From positions 17,502,001 through 17,566,000 of the forward strand of contig JBAIAC010000040.1 of assembly GCA_037349315.1 (NCBI GenBank): 64,000 nt of DNA, written 5' to 3'. Origin of the DNA: Chelydra serpentina. Lineage: Eukaryota > Chordata > Testudines > Chelydridae. The position numbers were made by a program, and so were the translations under genes. This document shows positions 25,462-36,570 of this stretch, one piece after another (the first letter of the stretch is position 1; each line of letters begins with the position of its first letter). The notes under the pieces were generated by a model. The model was given only the letters and a program-made list of their open reading frames with translations, had not been told where the DNA came from and did not search any database.

Positions 25462-25986
25462 CTATAAAAGGAAAGAATAGGCAATAAGAAGTCAGACAAA
25501 CAATTCAGTGTGGATGCAGAATAGCAGAGTCAGGTTAGTTTAAAACAAGACAGATTTGCAGATTGAAAGGGAAGACACAGAACAATAGGAAACATTTTAT
25601 TTATAAGGACTCCAAGGGGCTTTAAAGGAAGCCTCTCTCCATTACTGCTGAAGTCTGGGCTCTGCAGTGGGAGTCAAGCCATGAGGATTCCCAGCTGACA
25701 GTGTCTGGAGTTGGAGGAAACCAACCATGAAAGGCGGCTCCCCTGAGAGGTTTATAGCATGTTCACGTAGCTGCATGCTCTCTTTGGTGGCTGGCTCCAC
25801 AACTCGGGCAAGCAAAGCGATGTTCAGAAGCACTTCTACAGGGCAAAGGCTCAGCATGGAGACAGGCACTACTACAGGAGCCTTCACTTCCAAACCAAAT
25901 GACATCCGACTCTTAGAATGCGGAGAGTTGTGTCATGCGCACGGTGTTGGGTGTTACTAGTCATCTACGTTTAAGCCCATACGCAC
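25462..25986 (-). other. SSH1: SSH1 intron 14
   Basis: 525 bp between the GTGCGT donor and the CCTTTTATAG acceptor. I see nothing else in it. Confidence 0.9.
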
Positions 25987-26608
25987 CTCGAATTCCTCTG
26001 GGCAGCTCCTCTTGCTGTTGTTGTTATTCAAGTTCTCTCTGTTCAGTAAGTTCTCCTCCCTGTGCACAGACAAGCGCCGCTTCCACCTCTCCACGGGATT
26101 TTCCTCACGGATGCTTTCCTTTCCCGGATCCGCCTGGCTGGCCACACTCCTCCCCTTCAGCATGCTAGACTCCAACTTCTTCACTTCCTTCTCGCAGAAA
26201 CTTCTCAGCTCTGCCAACGGCTCCGCTTTCTCCTTGGCCCTCATTGTCTCTGCCGCAGCCTCAGGAGGAATTGGGGGAGGCTGATCCACCAGCAAATTGG
26301 CCTGCTCCGAAAGCACGTCTCGCTCCAGATCCTCCACCTGGAAGAATATTTCCCTGTCACCAAGAAGCTTGTTCTCCAGCAATGAGTCGGACAGGTGCCG
26401 GAAGCAGTAGTGAAACCCCCCGGCCTCCATATTGGCTCTGTTGTCCAAGTATGTGGACTGTGAAGGCGCGTCCAGGTCAGATAGGCGGTTTTCTAGATCG
26501 ATGTCTAAGCTATCGAGCAGGAAGTCACTGGGCCCCGTAGACTCATCTGCATTCTGGGGTAGATTGCTCTCTGCTTGCTGCTTCCACAGCTTGTTATGAC
26601 GCTGTTTG
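25987..26608 (-). CDS. SSH1: SSH1 exon 14, start of the regulatory tail
   Basis: This 622-nt exon starts KQRHNKLWKQQAESNLPQNA (after the split Ser) and ends NNNSKRSCPEEFE. KQRHNKLW directly follows the phosphatase domain in Slingshot proteins and is conserved. The rest is low-complexity, acidic and divergent, as expected of the SSH1 tail. SKRSCP near the end is again a conserved SSH1 marker. The acceptor is TTCTTCCCAG and the donor is GAG/GTGCGT. Confidence 0.94.
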
Positions 26609-27640
26609 CTGGGAAGAAAAATAAAAGGCACAAATTACTACAATCAAACACTCAGCAGCTGTTGTATGTAAATGCATCACAGTGCCCTGCCCCATACAAG
26701 TCACGCTCCTCAAAAACCTTTGGAGGAAACACGCAATCCCAGCAGATCACCCACTACAGAGGACAGTGGCAACACAGGGCAGAGGAGTAGGATGCATGAA
26801 GCTGTCAGGCTCTGGTCTAAACACAGGGAACAAACAGCTGGGTCATTACGTAAGATTCAAGAGAAGAAAAACGGCAGCAACCAAAGTCCTCAAGAATCAG
26901 GTAACTGACTTCACAGCTAACTACGGAGGTGGTCAATGCCATTGATGGCAGTTGTGGAAATGACAGCGATATGCACATAATGAAGAAACAGAAACAAAGT
27001 CCCACGGAAATTATGCAGCAGCTGAAAGCATACGGACAAAGCGCACACAACACACGTCTCAGAGCCACTCAAGTATAACTTCAAAAAGATGCTCAGCAAC
27101 AACCAAGTAAGGGCCGAACCCGGTTGTCCTTGCTCAGGCAGACTTCCCCAACTTCAGGACTTTGTCCTATGCAGCGTCAGGAACTCAGCCGGCTCCAGCC
27201 ACGGGAGCCCAGCCACACAATGAGCTTGCTGGGCCCAATACCCCTGACTCAGTGATCGTGCTCCCTGAGTGGACAGAAGAGCCAACAGATCACCATTTAA
27301 GCCTTGTAGCAACAGCAGCACAGTGGCAGCTCGGTGTGTTCCGTCCGTGCCAGCTGCTGCACCAGACCCGCTTCCTGTACCTAGCTCCAACCCGTGCCTG
27401 AAACAGCTACTGAAACATGGACCAAACCTGCCTTCTCTCCCCATTTTTCACAACATTGTGTCCCCCCTTTCCAAGCAACTCTCATCATTTTTCACTTATT
27501 TTTCCTTTGCCCAGCATAGGCCCCACATGTGCATGTACACAACTGCAAATTGCTAATCCTGCTTTGTGAGACATCCTAGTCTGCAACAGGCTCTTTTTGT
27601 TTCCTTGCAAGTCACCTTCTCATTCCACCCATCACCTTAC
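26609..27640 (-). other. SSH1: SSH1 intron 13
   Basis: About 1.0 kb, GTAAGG to TTCTTCCCAG. No repeat family or exon recognised. Confidence 0.9.
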
Positions 27641-27841
27641 CTTGCATCTAAAATCCCTTCATATTCCAGCAGCTGTTTCATGAAGCCTGCATTTGGTCTT
27701 GCAATGCTGCGTTTTTGCTTCACGTAATTATAGGCTTTTTCCAAGGACCAGTCAAATTCCTTCATTGCATAAGCTATAACCGTAGAGGCAGACCGGCTAA
27801 CACCCATTTTGCAGTGTACCAGACACTTAGAGTGATTTTTC
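27641..27841 (-). CDS. SSH1: SSH1 exon 13, catalytic loop
   Basis: This 201-nt exon carries the phosphatase signature LVHCKMGVSRSASTVIAYAM. The HCxxGxxR motif is intact: catalytic Cys codon at 27813-27811 and Arg codon at 27795-27793. The exon continues KEFDWSLEKAYNYVKQKRSI and ends ARPNAGFMKQLLEYEGILDA. The acceptor is CCTCTCTAG and the donor is AAG/GTAAGG. The intact Cys, Arg and downstream Ser predict an active enzyme. Confidence 0.97.
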
Positions 27842-29725
27842 CTAGAGAGGAAGGCAAAAAATAAGAAAAACTATCTCTCAAATCCTTTTGTTTATTAAGT
27901 TTTACTATCACAGTTTTATATGGTGCATGGATGGTCATTTGTTCTCCTGACCAAGCCAACGTCACAGCTCAGAGGGAGTTAACTGGCTTGGGTTAAATGG
28001 TCCAAGAAAATAAACTCTCCAGGAAAGTTCGGATTTGGAGAAGTGCGACCCTCCCAACCACTCTCCTTTCATGCCAACCACACTGCTATTTCAGATACTA
28101 CCCATAACTCCCTTTGTCTGCATCTCCCTGTCTTTGGAGATGTGGACCCAGCAGGCATGGTGGGTTCCGTACCAGACCCCCCTGCACTGTTCACTACACA
28201 TTAGGGCTTCTCTATCAAGGGTGGAGTGACTGGATGAAAATCACAGAGCAAGAAATCTCACAAATAAAGAGGCGTCCTCGGAGAGGCTGGTGCAATCTGA
28301 AAAGTAACAGGGTGGAGGCCCACGGGGCCTGGCAAGAAGACCCTTATGCCAGGCCCTCGTCTTCAAAGGTGGAGGCAAGGCAACTGAACGATGGATCACA
28401 CATGGGAATAAGCATCTCCTGCTACGTATTTAGGAACCTCAACGCTCATTACTTCACCTGGCAGAATTGTGCCACAGTCTGTCAGGGATGGGACCTCCAC
28501 GGCTTCAGATGCAGCCCCTTACTTTTTGAGCCCATTATTAATCCTGCCATTCTGGCTGATGAACAAAGTCAAATTCAGCCGCTAGTTACATCCCTGCAAT
28601 CCTAATGATTTGGTCCTAACTTAGGGCAGGATTTGGCCGACTAATGAAAGAGGCCAAATTAACCAGGTGTCACTGTCCAGCTACCCCATGCAGATCTGAA
28701 TGAAGAAAAAAGCCCATCAAGTTACAAGCCACATGCTGAAACCCCAGCAGAATGTGAGTGGTTCATGTCACTAACTGTTGCCAGGAGCCATTGTTCTGCT
28801 TATTTAATCATGGACAAAATTCAAGGATTTCAAAATGTTGTACTTCATCAGAAGGACCCTTGGGGTTCTTGCCATCTTTTAGGGCGTTAGGTGCAAACAC
28901 AAACAGAATGTAGCATCGTTACTGGAAACAAACATTCCATTTAAAAAAAAAGGAAACAAAAAAACAAGTTGAACAAGGAGCCGAAAATAAAATGTCAGCA
29001 CAATTGTGACTGGTTGTGAAGGGGTTAATGATTAACCACTGACCGGAACAGAGGGGGTATTTGGGCATTCCAGGGGCCCAACTGATCTCCCTTTTCAAAT
29101 GCCTTTGCGAGAGCAGGGATCCAAGAAACCTCTTCATTGCCTCACAAAGAGCCCAGCAATTAAGCAGCAAAGGGACAGCTACTTAATTGGCCTGGTAGAG
29201 CTACTTAATTGACATGGCAGTAAAGACACTGAATGAGTTATTGTGCCAAACCTAGGGCCAGCAAGCTGGGAGCATGAAGGAGTCCAGGGGAACTGGATGC
29301 TGAGGACAGAGTCAAAGCCAGAACAGACGCACGGACACTTCTCAGGACTTGTCCGAAAGCAATGAGTTTCCAGTAATAGACAGCGGGGATGGTTACTTCC
29401 CTACTGAATACGCTTCTCATTGCACCTGCCCTGAAATGGGAACCACAGCTAACAGGACATTCAGAGGGAGGCAGGTTTCAAAATGAGCTTCTGGAAATGG
29501 TTCCATATCCTCTGCTGAAATGCTATCCAGCAGCATGCTGAGGACACAACACTAACTATCCTTACAATAGCCACGGTACCGCTGAGGGAGCTCTCTCGCC
29601 CCCTGCTGGAGGAAGCGCCTCAGTGTCATGCAAGGACTTGACCTCACTGCACAGATTCCGATGACGGCTTCTTATCCCGACCTTGGATGCCCCAAGCAAT
29701 GGCTCGCTCATCTCCAGCCACTTAC
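27842..29725 (-). other. SSH1: SSH1 intron 12
   Basis: About 1.9 kb, GTAAGT to CCTCTCTAG. I recognise no repeat family or exon. Confidence 0.9.
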
Positions 29726-29872
29726 TTGGCTTTATTTATGAAATGATATGCCTCATTCCAGTGAGCCAGGAGGTCTGTCGTCTCCTCGTCGTACACCCGG
29801 ATATTATGATACGCGAACAGACCAGGGAAAAAATTATCGATCTCCCTGGTGACATTTAAAATGTAGTAGACG
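29726..29872 (-). CDS. SSH1: SSH1 exon 12, phosphatase domain
   Basis: This 147-nt exon encodes VYYILNVTREIDNFFPGLFA, then YHNIRVYDEETTDLLAHWNE and AYHFINKA. The Asp in the acidic YDEETTD stretch is in the position of the general-acid loop of dual-specificity phosphatases (family knowledge, not tested here). The acceptor is ATCTTGCAG. The donor is AA/GTAAGT, with the split Lys codon completed by exon 13. Confidence 0.96.
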
Positions 29873-30119
29873 CTGCAAGATGCAAAGGGAAACAAAGGCA
29901 GAGTGTTTAATTATCACAGCCCTGGAAGGGGAACTGGAATTCACGTGATAAACCACATACAACCCAGTGTAACACGGGTGCTCTTACTGCATGGGACGAT
30001 CAGCAGCCCCAAACCTGTAAGCCCTCTGCTTCCGATTAAATCAGCTGGAGTTCTACACGTGGAGGACTGGCTGAATCGAGCCCCCTAACTCATCTCTCTC
30101 TCCTATCATTGTCACATGT

Positions 30120-30290
30120 AAAGATGGTGAACAGAGGGAAAGTGACTTGCCCACTCTACCAATGGGGAAGCTGAGGGAGAGAGAGGTGCCAAAACCCGAT
30201 CCAAGTCTCACAATGAATCAACGGCAGTGCTAGGAATAGAACCCAGGAGTCCTGAATCTCAGACTTCTGCTTTGGCAACAAGATCATCCT
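30120..30290 (-). mobile_element. MIR-like SINE in SSH1 intron 11
   Basis: CTACCAATGGGGAAGCTGAG, then GAATAGAACCCAGGAGTCCT, the reverse complement of the SINE core and head. It has the same orientation as the gene. Confidence 0.6.
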
Positions 30291-30954
30291 TTCTTCCTTC
30301 TTCCAACCAGAAATATGAAATGACAGTTGCATCATTTTACTCTACTTCTGCAGGTTATAACAGCAGGATGTTTATAATAAAATAGGAGTATACCAGGAGA
30401 GAATGAATGTCCACATTAAGTTATTATTTCATATAATTCAGACAAATCAATAGCACATGATATTTATTCAAGGATTTGTTCACCTTTGACTTTTAAAAAT
30501 GGCATTTCAAGGATACCATCCCTACAGATCAAAGGATGAATGTGCTGGTTGTTTTACTTATTCAAAAGTGTTCAGACATCTGTTCCCAAGGACTACAGTT
30601 TAAATATCTTTATTCCTGCTGTTGAGCAATAACTTCTCATTATAGGGGCCGACCGACATGTGTCCTGGGCAAGCAGCAAGTATTTATACACGAAATTCCC
30701 ATTGGCCTAAAACACTTAAAGCAAAGAAAGCCAAGAAGTGATGTAGTGATGCGAGTTTGCTGAGAGACAAGACTGCAGCCACCTGTCTGCACTAGTGGAA
30801 TGGAGAACAATTCACACAACTCTGCTCATCTCCAGGCAGTTTTGCACCATTTGGATAAGAGCTTTACCCCAAACACCGTAATGCGTAATCTTCTGAAGTA
30901 TTACACCTCAGACAACAATAAGCTTGCTCAGTATTAACTAGTCTCCTGCATAGG

Positions 30955-31125
30955 ATTTGTCTTCCCTAGATCTCAAGGCACTTTACAAATGAAGACAAAT
31001 ATTATCTCCATTGTACAGGTGGGAAAACTGAGACAGAAAGAGAGGAACCATCTGGTCCAAGGTCACTACTGAGAATAGAACCCACGTGTCCTGGTCCTGT
31101 GCACTATCCACTGAAGGATGGCCTG
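30955..31125 (-). mobile_element. MIR-like SINE in SSH1 intron 11
   Basis: ATCTCAAGGCACTTTACAAA, CATTGTACAGGTGGGAAAAC, GGTCCAAGGTCACTACTGAG and AATAGAACCCACGTGTCCTG occur in order. It lies about 120 bp upstream of exon 11 in the gene's sense. Confidence 0.65.
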
Positions 31126-31245
31126 AAAGTATCATATTTCATTTCACAAGACACCCAAACACGCAACTGAAAACAAGTGATTTGAGGGTTTAAGAGTCTA
31201 ACGTGTAATAGCCGACATTAAGTAGCGGAAAGGGCCAGTACTCAC

Positions 31246-31292
31246 CCCGAGCCTTGAAGCTCTTCCAGGTTGGAGGCATTCCACTCAGACCC
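31246..31292 (-). CDS. SSH1: SSH1 exon 11, start of the phosphatase domain
   Basis: This is a short 47-nt exon encoding GSEWNASNLEELQGS plus two bases of Gly. The acceptor is TATCCTAG and the donor is GTGAGT. It is the first strand-helix unit of the dual-specificity phosphatase domain. Exon 10 is about 4.6 kb upstream, across an intron loaded with repeats. Confidence 0.94.
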
Positions 31293-31664
31293 CTAGGATA
31301 CAAGTCACATACACAGAGTAAGCTTTGGTTCTGCTGGGCACTAATCAGTCACTGATCAAACACTGTTCTCTTTGCAATCTGGGCAATATTTTCTCAGGAG
31401 CGCTAAACTAAAACATAGGAAATGGTTTCTGAAAAGACTACAACCAGGCATGAGGTTCTAGGGCTCTGCATAACAATGCAGAGGTATTCTGCTGACTCAG
31501 CCTAGCAACCAGGCCAGACTGATCCTATTAGCTACAACCCAAGAGTGTAATTGGTCGAGAGTCTCTCTGAGGCAAGGCGGAGGTAGGGGGAGAGACAGAG
31601 GGATCAGTCTGCAGGTAGAAACCCTAGGAAAAGTCAAAGGCAGGAGGAAGTTCAGGCTGAGGTT

Positions 31665-31775
31665 TATTATTTATATTACAGAGCACAAACAGATCCCAAA
31701 CAAAATGGAAGCACCACTGTAGTAAACGATGTACATACACATAGAAAGAGTCCCTGCCCTGAACAGCTTACAATC
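31665..31775 (+). mobile_element. LINE-like 3' fragment (family uncertain)
   Basis: Short motifs (ACTGTAGTAAACGATGTACA, AAAGAGTCCCTGCCCTGAAC, AGCTTACAAT) resemble the fragment near 12850-12960. Diverged. Confidence 0.35.
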
Positions 31776-31783
31776 ACAGAATC

Positions 31784-33165
31784 ATAGAAATGAGGCCTGG
31801 AAGGGACCTCAAGAAGTCATCCGGTCCAGCCATCTGCGCTGAGGCAGGACCAAATAAACTTAGACCATTCCTAACAGGTGTTTGTTGTTAACTTATGGCT
31901 CTTGACCTGATTTATGACATATGAAGCTTTTGGGCTAATATATATTAGCACGTGCTTTTAACAGGAAAGAGTAAAAATCAACATTGCTGAAAGGCACATG
32001 GAGGAACACACATTATAATGAGCAATATGCATCTTGGGACAAACAAAGGTAACTGCAAAGAAGCAAAAACAAATTAAAATTGTAGCTTTGGGAAGATTTG
32101 CGGGGTGCTTGTATCGAGGGAAAGTACTGGGAAAGAGGCTGATGCAAATAGCTTAGGCCAGCCTTGGAAGGTTAATTATGGATAGCTGGGATATCAAACA
32201 ACGTTTCCTGGAAGATGACACACGGGAAGGGGCTGAAATAGCTTTAGATCTGGTCTTGGACCTAGGTGGGTGTAAGAGAGGACATGAGTATAAACAAGGT
32301 GTGCGCCCGACCCTGGGTGAGCACATCAGGATGAGAGGCTGGACCGTCGCCTCCTACTTACAGTGTACTCCTCACTGACTACCTTCTTCTAGCGGTATTT
32401 TCCATGGGTCCCAAGAGTTTGAGAGTATGACAGCACTACGGACTTTCCTATTGTGTATATGTACCTGTTTCTTGTTCAGTAGCATTAATGCTTTGCTTTA
32501 TCTGGATGACAAATACAACTTTTATGTTCATATTCCCACGATTCATCAATCCCACCTGTTAAATAATTTACATGGCCACTAAGGGAAAGAACCTGTCAAC
32601 TATGACCGGTGCACTTTGCACCTTAGGCTGCACTGTCCAACCTGATCTTAGCAACCTCCAGTGATGGGGATTCTACAACCTCCCTTGGAAGCCTGTTCCA
32701 GAGCTTAACTACCGTTATAGGCAGAATTTTCTTCCTAATATCTAACCTAAATCTCCCTCGCTGCAGATTAAGTCCATTACAACTAGCCTGGAGAACAACA
32801 GATCACGCTCCTCTTTATAACAGCCCTTAACATATTTGAAGATTGTTCTCAGACCCCCTGCCCCGCCAGTCTTCTTTACTCAAGACTAACCATGCCCAGT
32901 TTGTTTAACCTTCCCTCACAGGTCAGGGTTTCTAAACCTTTCATCATTTTTGTTGCTCTCCTCTGGACTCTCTCCGGTTTTCCACATCTTTCCTAGAGTG
33001 CGGCACTCAGAATTGGATAAAGTGCTCCAGCTGAGGCCTCCCCAGTGCCGAGCAGAGTGGGACAATGACCTCCCAGGTCTTACATAGGACACTCCTGGTT
33101 AACATACCCAGACCCATATTAGCCTTTTTTGCAACTGCATCATATTGTTGGCTGAACAGGCCTAA
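31784..33165 (-). mobile_element. CR1 LINE copy, interrupted by a ~760-bp insertion
   Basis: The 3' end (CACAGAATCATAGAAATGAG, GGAAGGGACCTCAAGAAGTC) runs to about 31875 and breaks at GGTGTTTGT. The CR1 sequence resumes at about 32637 (CCAACCTGATCTTAGCAACC, TCCAGTGATGGGGATTCTAC). It continues to the reverse-transcriptase tail near 33165, where the minus strand still reads SALGRPQLEHFIQF, a degenerate form of the CR1 RxHLEYxxQFW region. Confidence 0.75.
31876..32636. mobile_element. Insertion inside the CR1 copy, possible solo LTR
   Basis: This 761-bp block interrupts the CR1 at the junction that is normally GTGTTTGT-CCAACCTG. It starts TGTTAACTTATGGCTC and has a late GCTTTATCTGG-type segment, as LTRs may have. 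The end and target duplication are not clean. It has no protein-coding content that I can support. Confidence 0.35.
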
Positions 33166-33204
33166 ACGGGCAAGACAGACAAAGGGCAAGAGACAGAGAA
33201 TATT

Positions 33205-33350
33205 ATTATCCCTATTCTACAGATCCCTAAAACTGAAGCACAAGGAGATTAAGTAACTTGCCCAAGGTCACAGAGTGGAGCTTTCACAGATCCAGGGAAA
33301 GAACCCAGATCTCCTGAGTTCCAAAGGTGTGCCTTAGCCACAAAACCATC
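33205..33350 (-). mobile_element. MIR-like SINE in SSH1 intron 10
   Basis: TATTCTACAGATCCCTAAAA, TAACTTGCCCAAGGTCACAG and GAACCCAGATCTCCTGAGTT. It directly follows the CR1 copy that ends near 33165. Confidence 0.65.
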
Positions 33351-33783
33351 TCTCCTCTAAACTGAGGAAGCGCTAGCCCTATTACTTAAAGAAAAGCACA
33401 GAGACGGCACGTTTGGACAACACGCGTGCAGTGTGTTAGGAGCACAGTGGGAACGTTCCCAGATTACAAAGTAATATTAAGCAGGATTTCAATCAGGAAA
33501 GCTCACAAAAAACAATCCTAGGAAGGGGACCGAAAGGAAAAGAAGATGGGATATGGGCCACTGAGGATGCATCTCCAGGTTGCCTGTTCAGATCCAATCT
33601 GAGCTGGTAGTGAGCAGCACTGGATCTGCTCGCTTGAAGTGCTGAAGTGAGTTAGACAGTCTGAGGGTGGTTCCTAGCACATCACAAAACCCACCACAAA
33701 TGAACATTCCCTGTTTTCAATAACAAATATAAATTGCATAGGAAAAACCATTCAGACATTCTGCAAAATAAAGTGGTCATTAT

Positions 33784-34533
33784 CAGTATTCCCTCTAATT
33801 TTTAAGTCCATGTGTGGAACGAATTTTGTTATGTGCACCAATACAGAGGTGATGTTTCATATCAGTGCACATAACAAAATTCATGTGGTGGGGGTGGGGC
33901 CGAGGGGTTCCGAGTGTGGGAGGGGGCTCAGGGTTGGGGCAGATGGTTGGAGTGTGGGCAGGTGTGGGCTCTGGGGTGGGGCCGGGGATGAGGGGTTCGG
34001 GGTGCAGGAGGGGGCTCAGAACTGGGGCAGAGAGTTGGGGTGCAGGGGGTGTGTGGGCTCTGGGGTGAGACCAGGGACGAGGGGTTTGGGGTGAAGGCTG
34101 CTTCGGGGCTGCGGTGGGGAGAAAGGACTCCCCCCAGCCCTCTCTTGCCACAGCAGCTCGGGGCCTTGGGAGAGGCGCCTCTCCCTGGCAGCTCCGGCGG
34201 ACCTGGGCCGGGCCCGGCTGAGGGAGGGGCTCCTCTCCCCCGGCCACGGCAAGTCCCGGGCAGGTCCACGCTGGGACCGGCAGGGAGGGGCGCCTCTCCC
34301 TGCTGCCGCAGGTCCACGCTGGGACCGGCAGGGAGGGGCGCCTCTCCCTGCTGCCGCAGGTCCACGCTGGGACCGGCAGGGAGGGGCGCCTCTCCCTGCT
34401 GCCGCAGGTCCGTGCTTTGGCCGGCGGGGAGGGGCGCCTCTCCCTGCTGCCGCAGGTCCGTGCTTTGGCCGGCGGGGAGGGGCGTCTCTCCCCACCGCAG
34501 CCCAGGCAGCTGCGCAGCTTAGAGGGAACGTAG
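33784..34533. mobile_element. Non-autonomous hAT-like element, 750 bp, with an internal minisatellite
   Basis: The ends CAGTATTCCCTCTAA and TTAGAGGGAACGTAG are inverted repeats (11 of 15 match). They are flanked by 8-bp candidate target duplications GTCATTAT (33776-33783) and GTTGTTAT (34534-34541), which differ only by two transitions. An 18-bp perfect inverted repeat (33821-33838 and 33865-33882, 26-bp loop) sits near the left end. The interior is extremely GC-rich and contains the 48-bp tandem repeat. It lies in SSH1 intron 10. Confidence 0.75.
34263..34499 (+). repeat. 48-bp minisatellite, five copies
   Basis: Units start at 34263, 34311, 34359, 34407 and 34455. The first three are nearly identical (GGTCCACGCTGGGACCGGCA then GGGAGGGGCGCCTCTCCCTG). 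The last two share a variant start (GGTCCGTGCTTTGGCCGGCG), and the fifth is degraded. Because 48 is divisible by three, long repetitive reading frames appear on both strands; they are not genes. Confidence 0.93.
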
Positions 34534-35488
34534 GTTGTTATGCTAGTACCACCGAGTCTCGGGCTATTTGAGTGGGTGAGACGGCCCCTAGAAGCCACGG
34601 GAGAGGTTACTGCAGAGGTACCCGCACAACACATTGCATGGAGAACTAAGAGGACTTTAAAATAGGATTCACCCTCAAAGGCCTATTTCCTCTGAGCCGA
34701 TCATGGAAAAGGTGACAAAGTGCAGAACTGCTCCCGTCTGAATTAAAGCTTTGTTCTGGATGGCAACTTCCAGTTTTGCCTGGAGTACCATCTAGTGGCA
34801 AGAGATTACAAGAGACTCATCCCCGCTCTGAGCCAGTTCAGAGGCTGAAAGAGCAAATCACCGTTCAAACTGATTATTTAGATAAAGCCTGCCACGTGGT
34901 AGGCACTTTGACTCTCAGTGTTATCATTACCTTTGATTTAGCAAGGCACAAATACAGGGGCACATAACTGGTACACTTGGGCAGTGTCCTGATCTAGGTC
35001 CTGACCCCATCTTAAAGAAAAACGACTCCTATTCCTAGAAATATGAAATAAATCCATAAAGGGCAGCCAACAAACAGGAGCACAAACATCAGGGCCGGGA
35101 CACCATTTTATTAAATCTACTTAGCTTCCAAAGCAGGGCAACAGGTTATTGTGCCCATGGGGAAAGTCACAGCAGCGGGAATAAATGGTGAAAAGGGAAA
35201 GCCGAAGCACTTCCTCAGAGCAATGCTCGGGACATGGGGGAAGGCTGTTTTCCCACGTACTGTATCAACTTCTGGCAACCTCTTATTTATTTTCTTGCCA
35301 TTAGAATAAGAAGCTCCCATACTAAGACTCTAGCCCCTGCCAATTATCTACAATTACAAAAGCAAAATGCCATTCAGCCAAGTCACCCTCCTGCCTCGAA
35401 GCAGGTGCTAATCAAACATGACCACCCCTGTACGTCGGTCTGCTCCTCAGCTTCTTTACTTCTCTTCAAAGGCCGCGTGAAACAAACG

Positions 35489-35506
35489 CCCCCCCCCCCC
35501 CCCCCC
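35489..35506 (+). repeat. Poly-C run (18 bp) in SSH1 intron 10
   Basis: An uninterrupted run of 18 C (G on the gene's strand). Its length is uncertain, as homopolymers of this size are error-prone in sequencing. Confidence 0.9.
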
Positions 35507-35928
35507 AGCACATCCCCACATATAGGACCCTCCACCACGCCATGCCCACGATGTGTCCTGCTCCTGAGCTGAGCTGGCCAGGAGAGGACCACTGATGCAC
35601 ATTCCCTCAGAGGGAGAGAAAGGATCAGGAAGGCCCCCTGCCCCTCTTGCCAGCCCATCAACGCAGCCCTGTGTGCTCGGAATGACGTCTCAGCTAGCAG
35701 AAAGGGCTGCTGGGATGTGGGCCTTTGGAAGCGACATAGGGAGAGGAAGGAAAGGAGGCCTATAGTCTCCTTGTATAAAAGACTCAACATCAGGCTAGGG
35801 CACCTGCTGGTTTTTCTCCCCATTGCAGCCTTTACACCCAGTGCAGCTTGCCTCGAGCCCAGTGGTTGCTAGTGTTTGACTGATGCCCCCTCCTCACGCC
35901 CAGCATAGCTGCTGACTCCATGGCTTAC

Positions 35929-36057
35929 CAGATACAGATGATCAAAAATCAGAGATGGTTTGTCCATCTGCCCCAGGATAAGCAGCATTTCATTGTCTAT
36001 AAATTCCTTGAATTCTTTCAAGTTGCAATTCATCTGCTTCTCCAGCTCATTTCGTAT
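35929..36057 (-). CDS. SSH1: SSH1 exon 10, DEK-C-like segment
   Basis: This 129-nt exon (43 whole codons) begins IRNELEKQMNCNLKEFKEFI and ends SLIFDHLYL. Slingshot proteins carry a DEK C-terminal-like helical domain just before the phosphatase domain, and this exon supplies it. The acceptor is GCCCCATAG and the donor is CTG/GTAAGC. The YL at its end continues into the phosphatase strand LGSEWNAS of exon 11. Confidence 0.95.
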
Positions 36058-36570
36058 CTATGGGGCAGAAAAGGACAAAGTATGCCACTTAGGAAATGAG
36101 AGCATACCACCTAGATAGTGGGCTGTGCAGAATGATTGTCCACTTTTAAAAGGAGAGTGCCAATAAATTATACATACATGCATTAGAGAGAGAGAGAGGG
36201 ACTCCAGTCCGCAGAGAGATGCTTTCAGAGACAAATAACCTCAGTAAAAGGTAATGTGAGGCTCCAAATTCAGGCTTTGTAAATAAAGCTTCATGCAAAA
36301 CCCAATACGAACACAAACCCTGTATGGTATTTTTCACTATGAAGCATTCCCCTGAAGTGTTGAACACCCCACACTGTGTTAGCTCCAAAGAAACAAAAGC
36401 AAAACCAGCTAGAAACAAGAAGTGAAAACCAGCAGCATCATTGTGAAAAGGGAATTAGATCTTTTAAAGTCTCTCACTTTTAAGTTGGAAGGTAGGAAAC
36501 ATTTTTAAGGTGTACAGATTTTCCTCTTTGTCCTCTCCCTTTAAAAGCTAAACCTACCACAGCTTTCTAC

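Larger units (their letters stand above)
29873..31245 (-). other. SSH1: SSH1 intron 11
   Basis: About 1.4 kb holding two SINEs (30120-30290, 30955-31125). Nothing else was recognised. Confidence 0.85.
31293..35928 (-). other. SSH1: SSH1 intron 10, repeat-rich
   Basis: About 4.6 kb with a split CR1, a SINE, the hAT element with its minisatellite, and an 18-bp C run. It is the most repeat-dense part of the gene. No extra exon was recognised. Confidence 0.85.

Noticed and set aside
24146..26540. Plus-strand open frames of 60-164 codons
   Set aside because: They lie antisense to SSH1 exons 14 and 15, whose reading is certain.
33795..34634. Long reading frames on both strands (up to about 280 codons) over the GC-rich block
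   Set aside because: They come from a 48-bp (16-codon) tandem array and GC-rich transposon sequence with few stops, give pure repeat peptides in several frames, and lack splice or start support.
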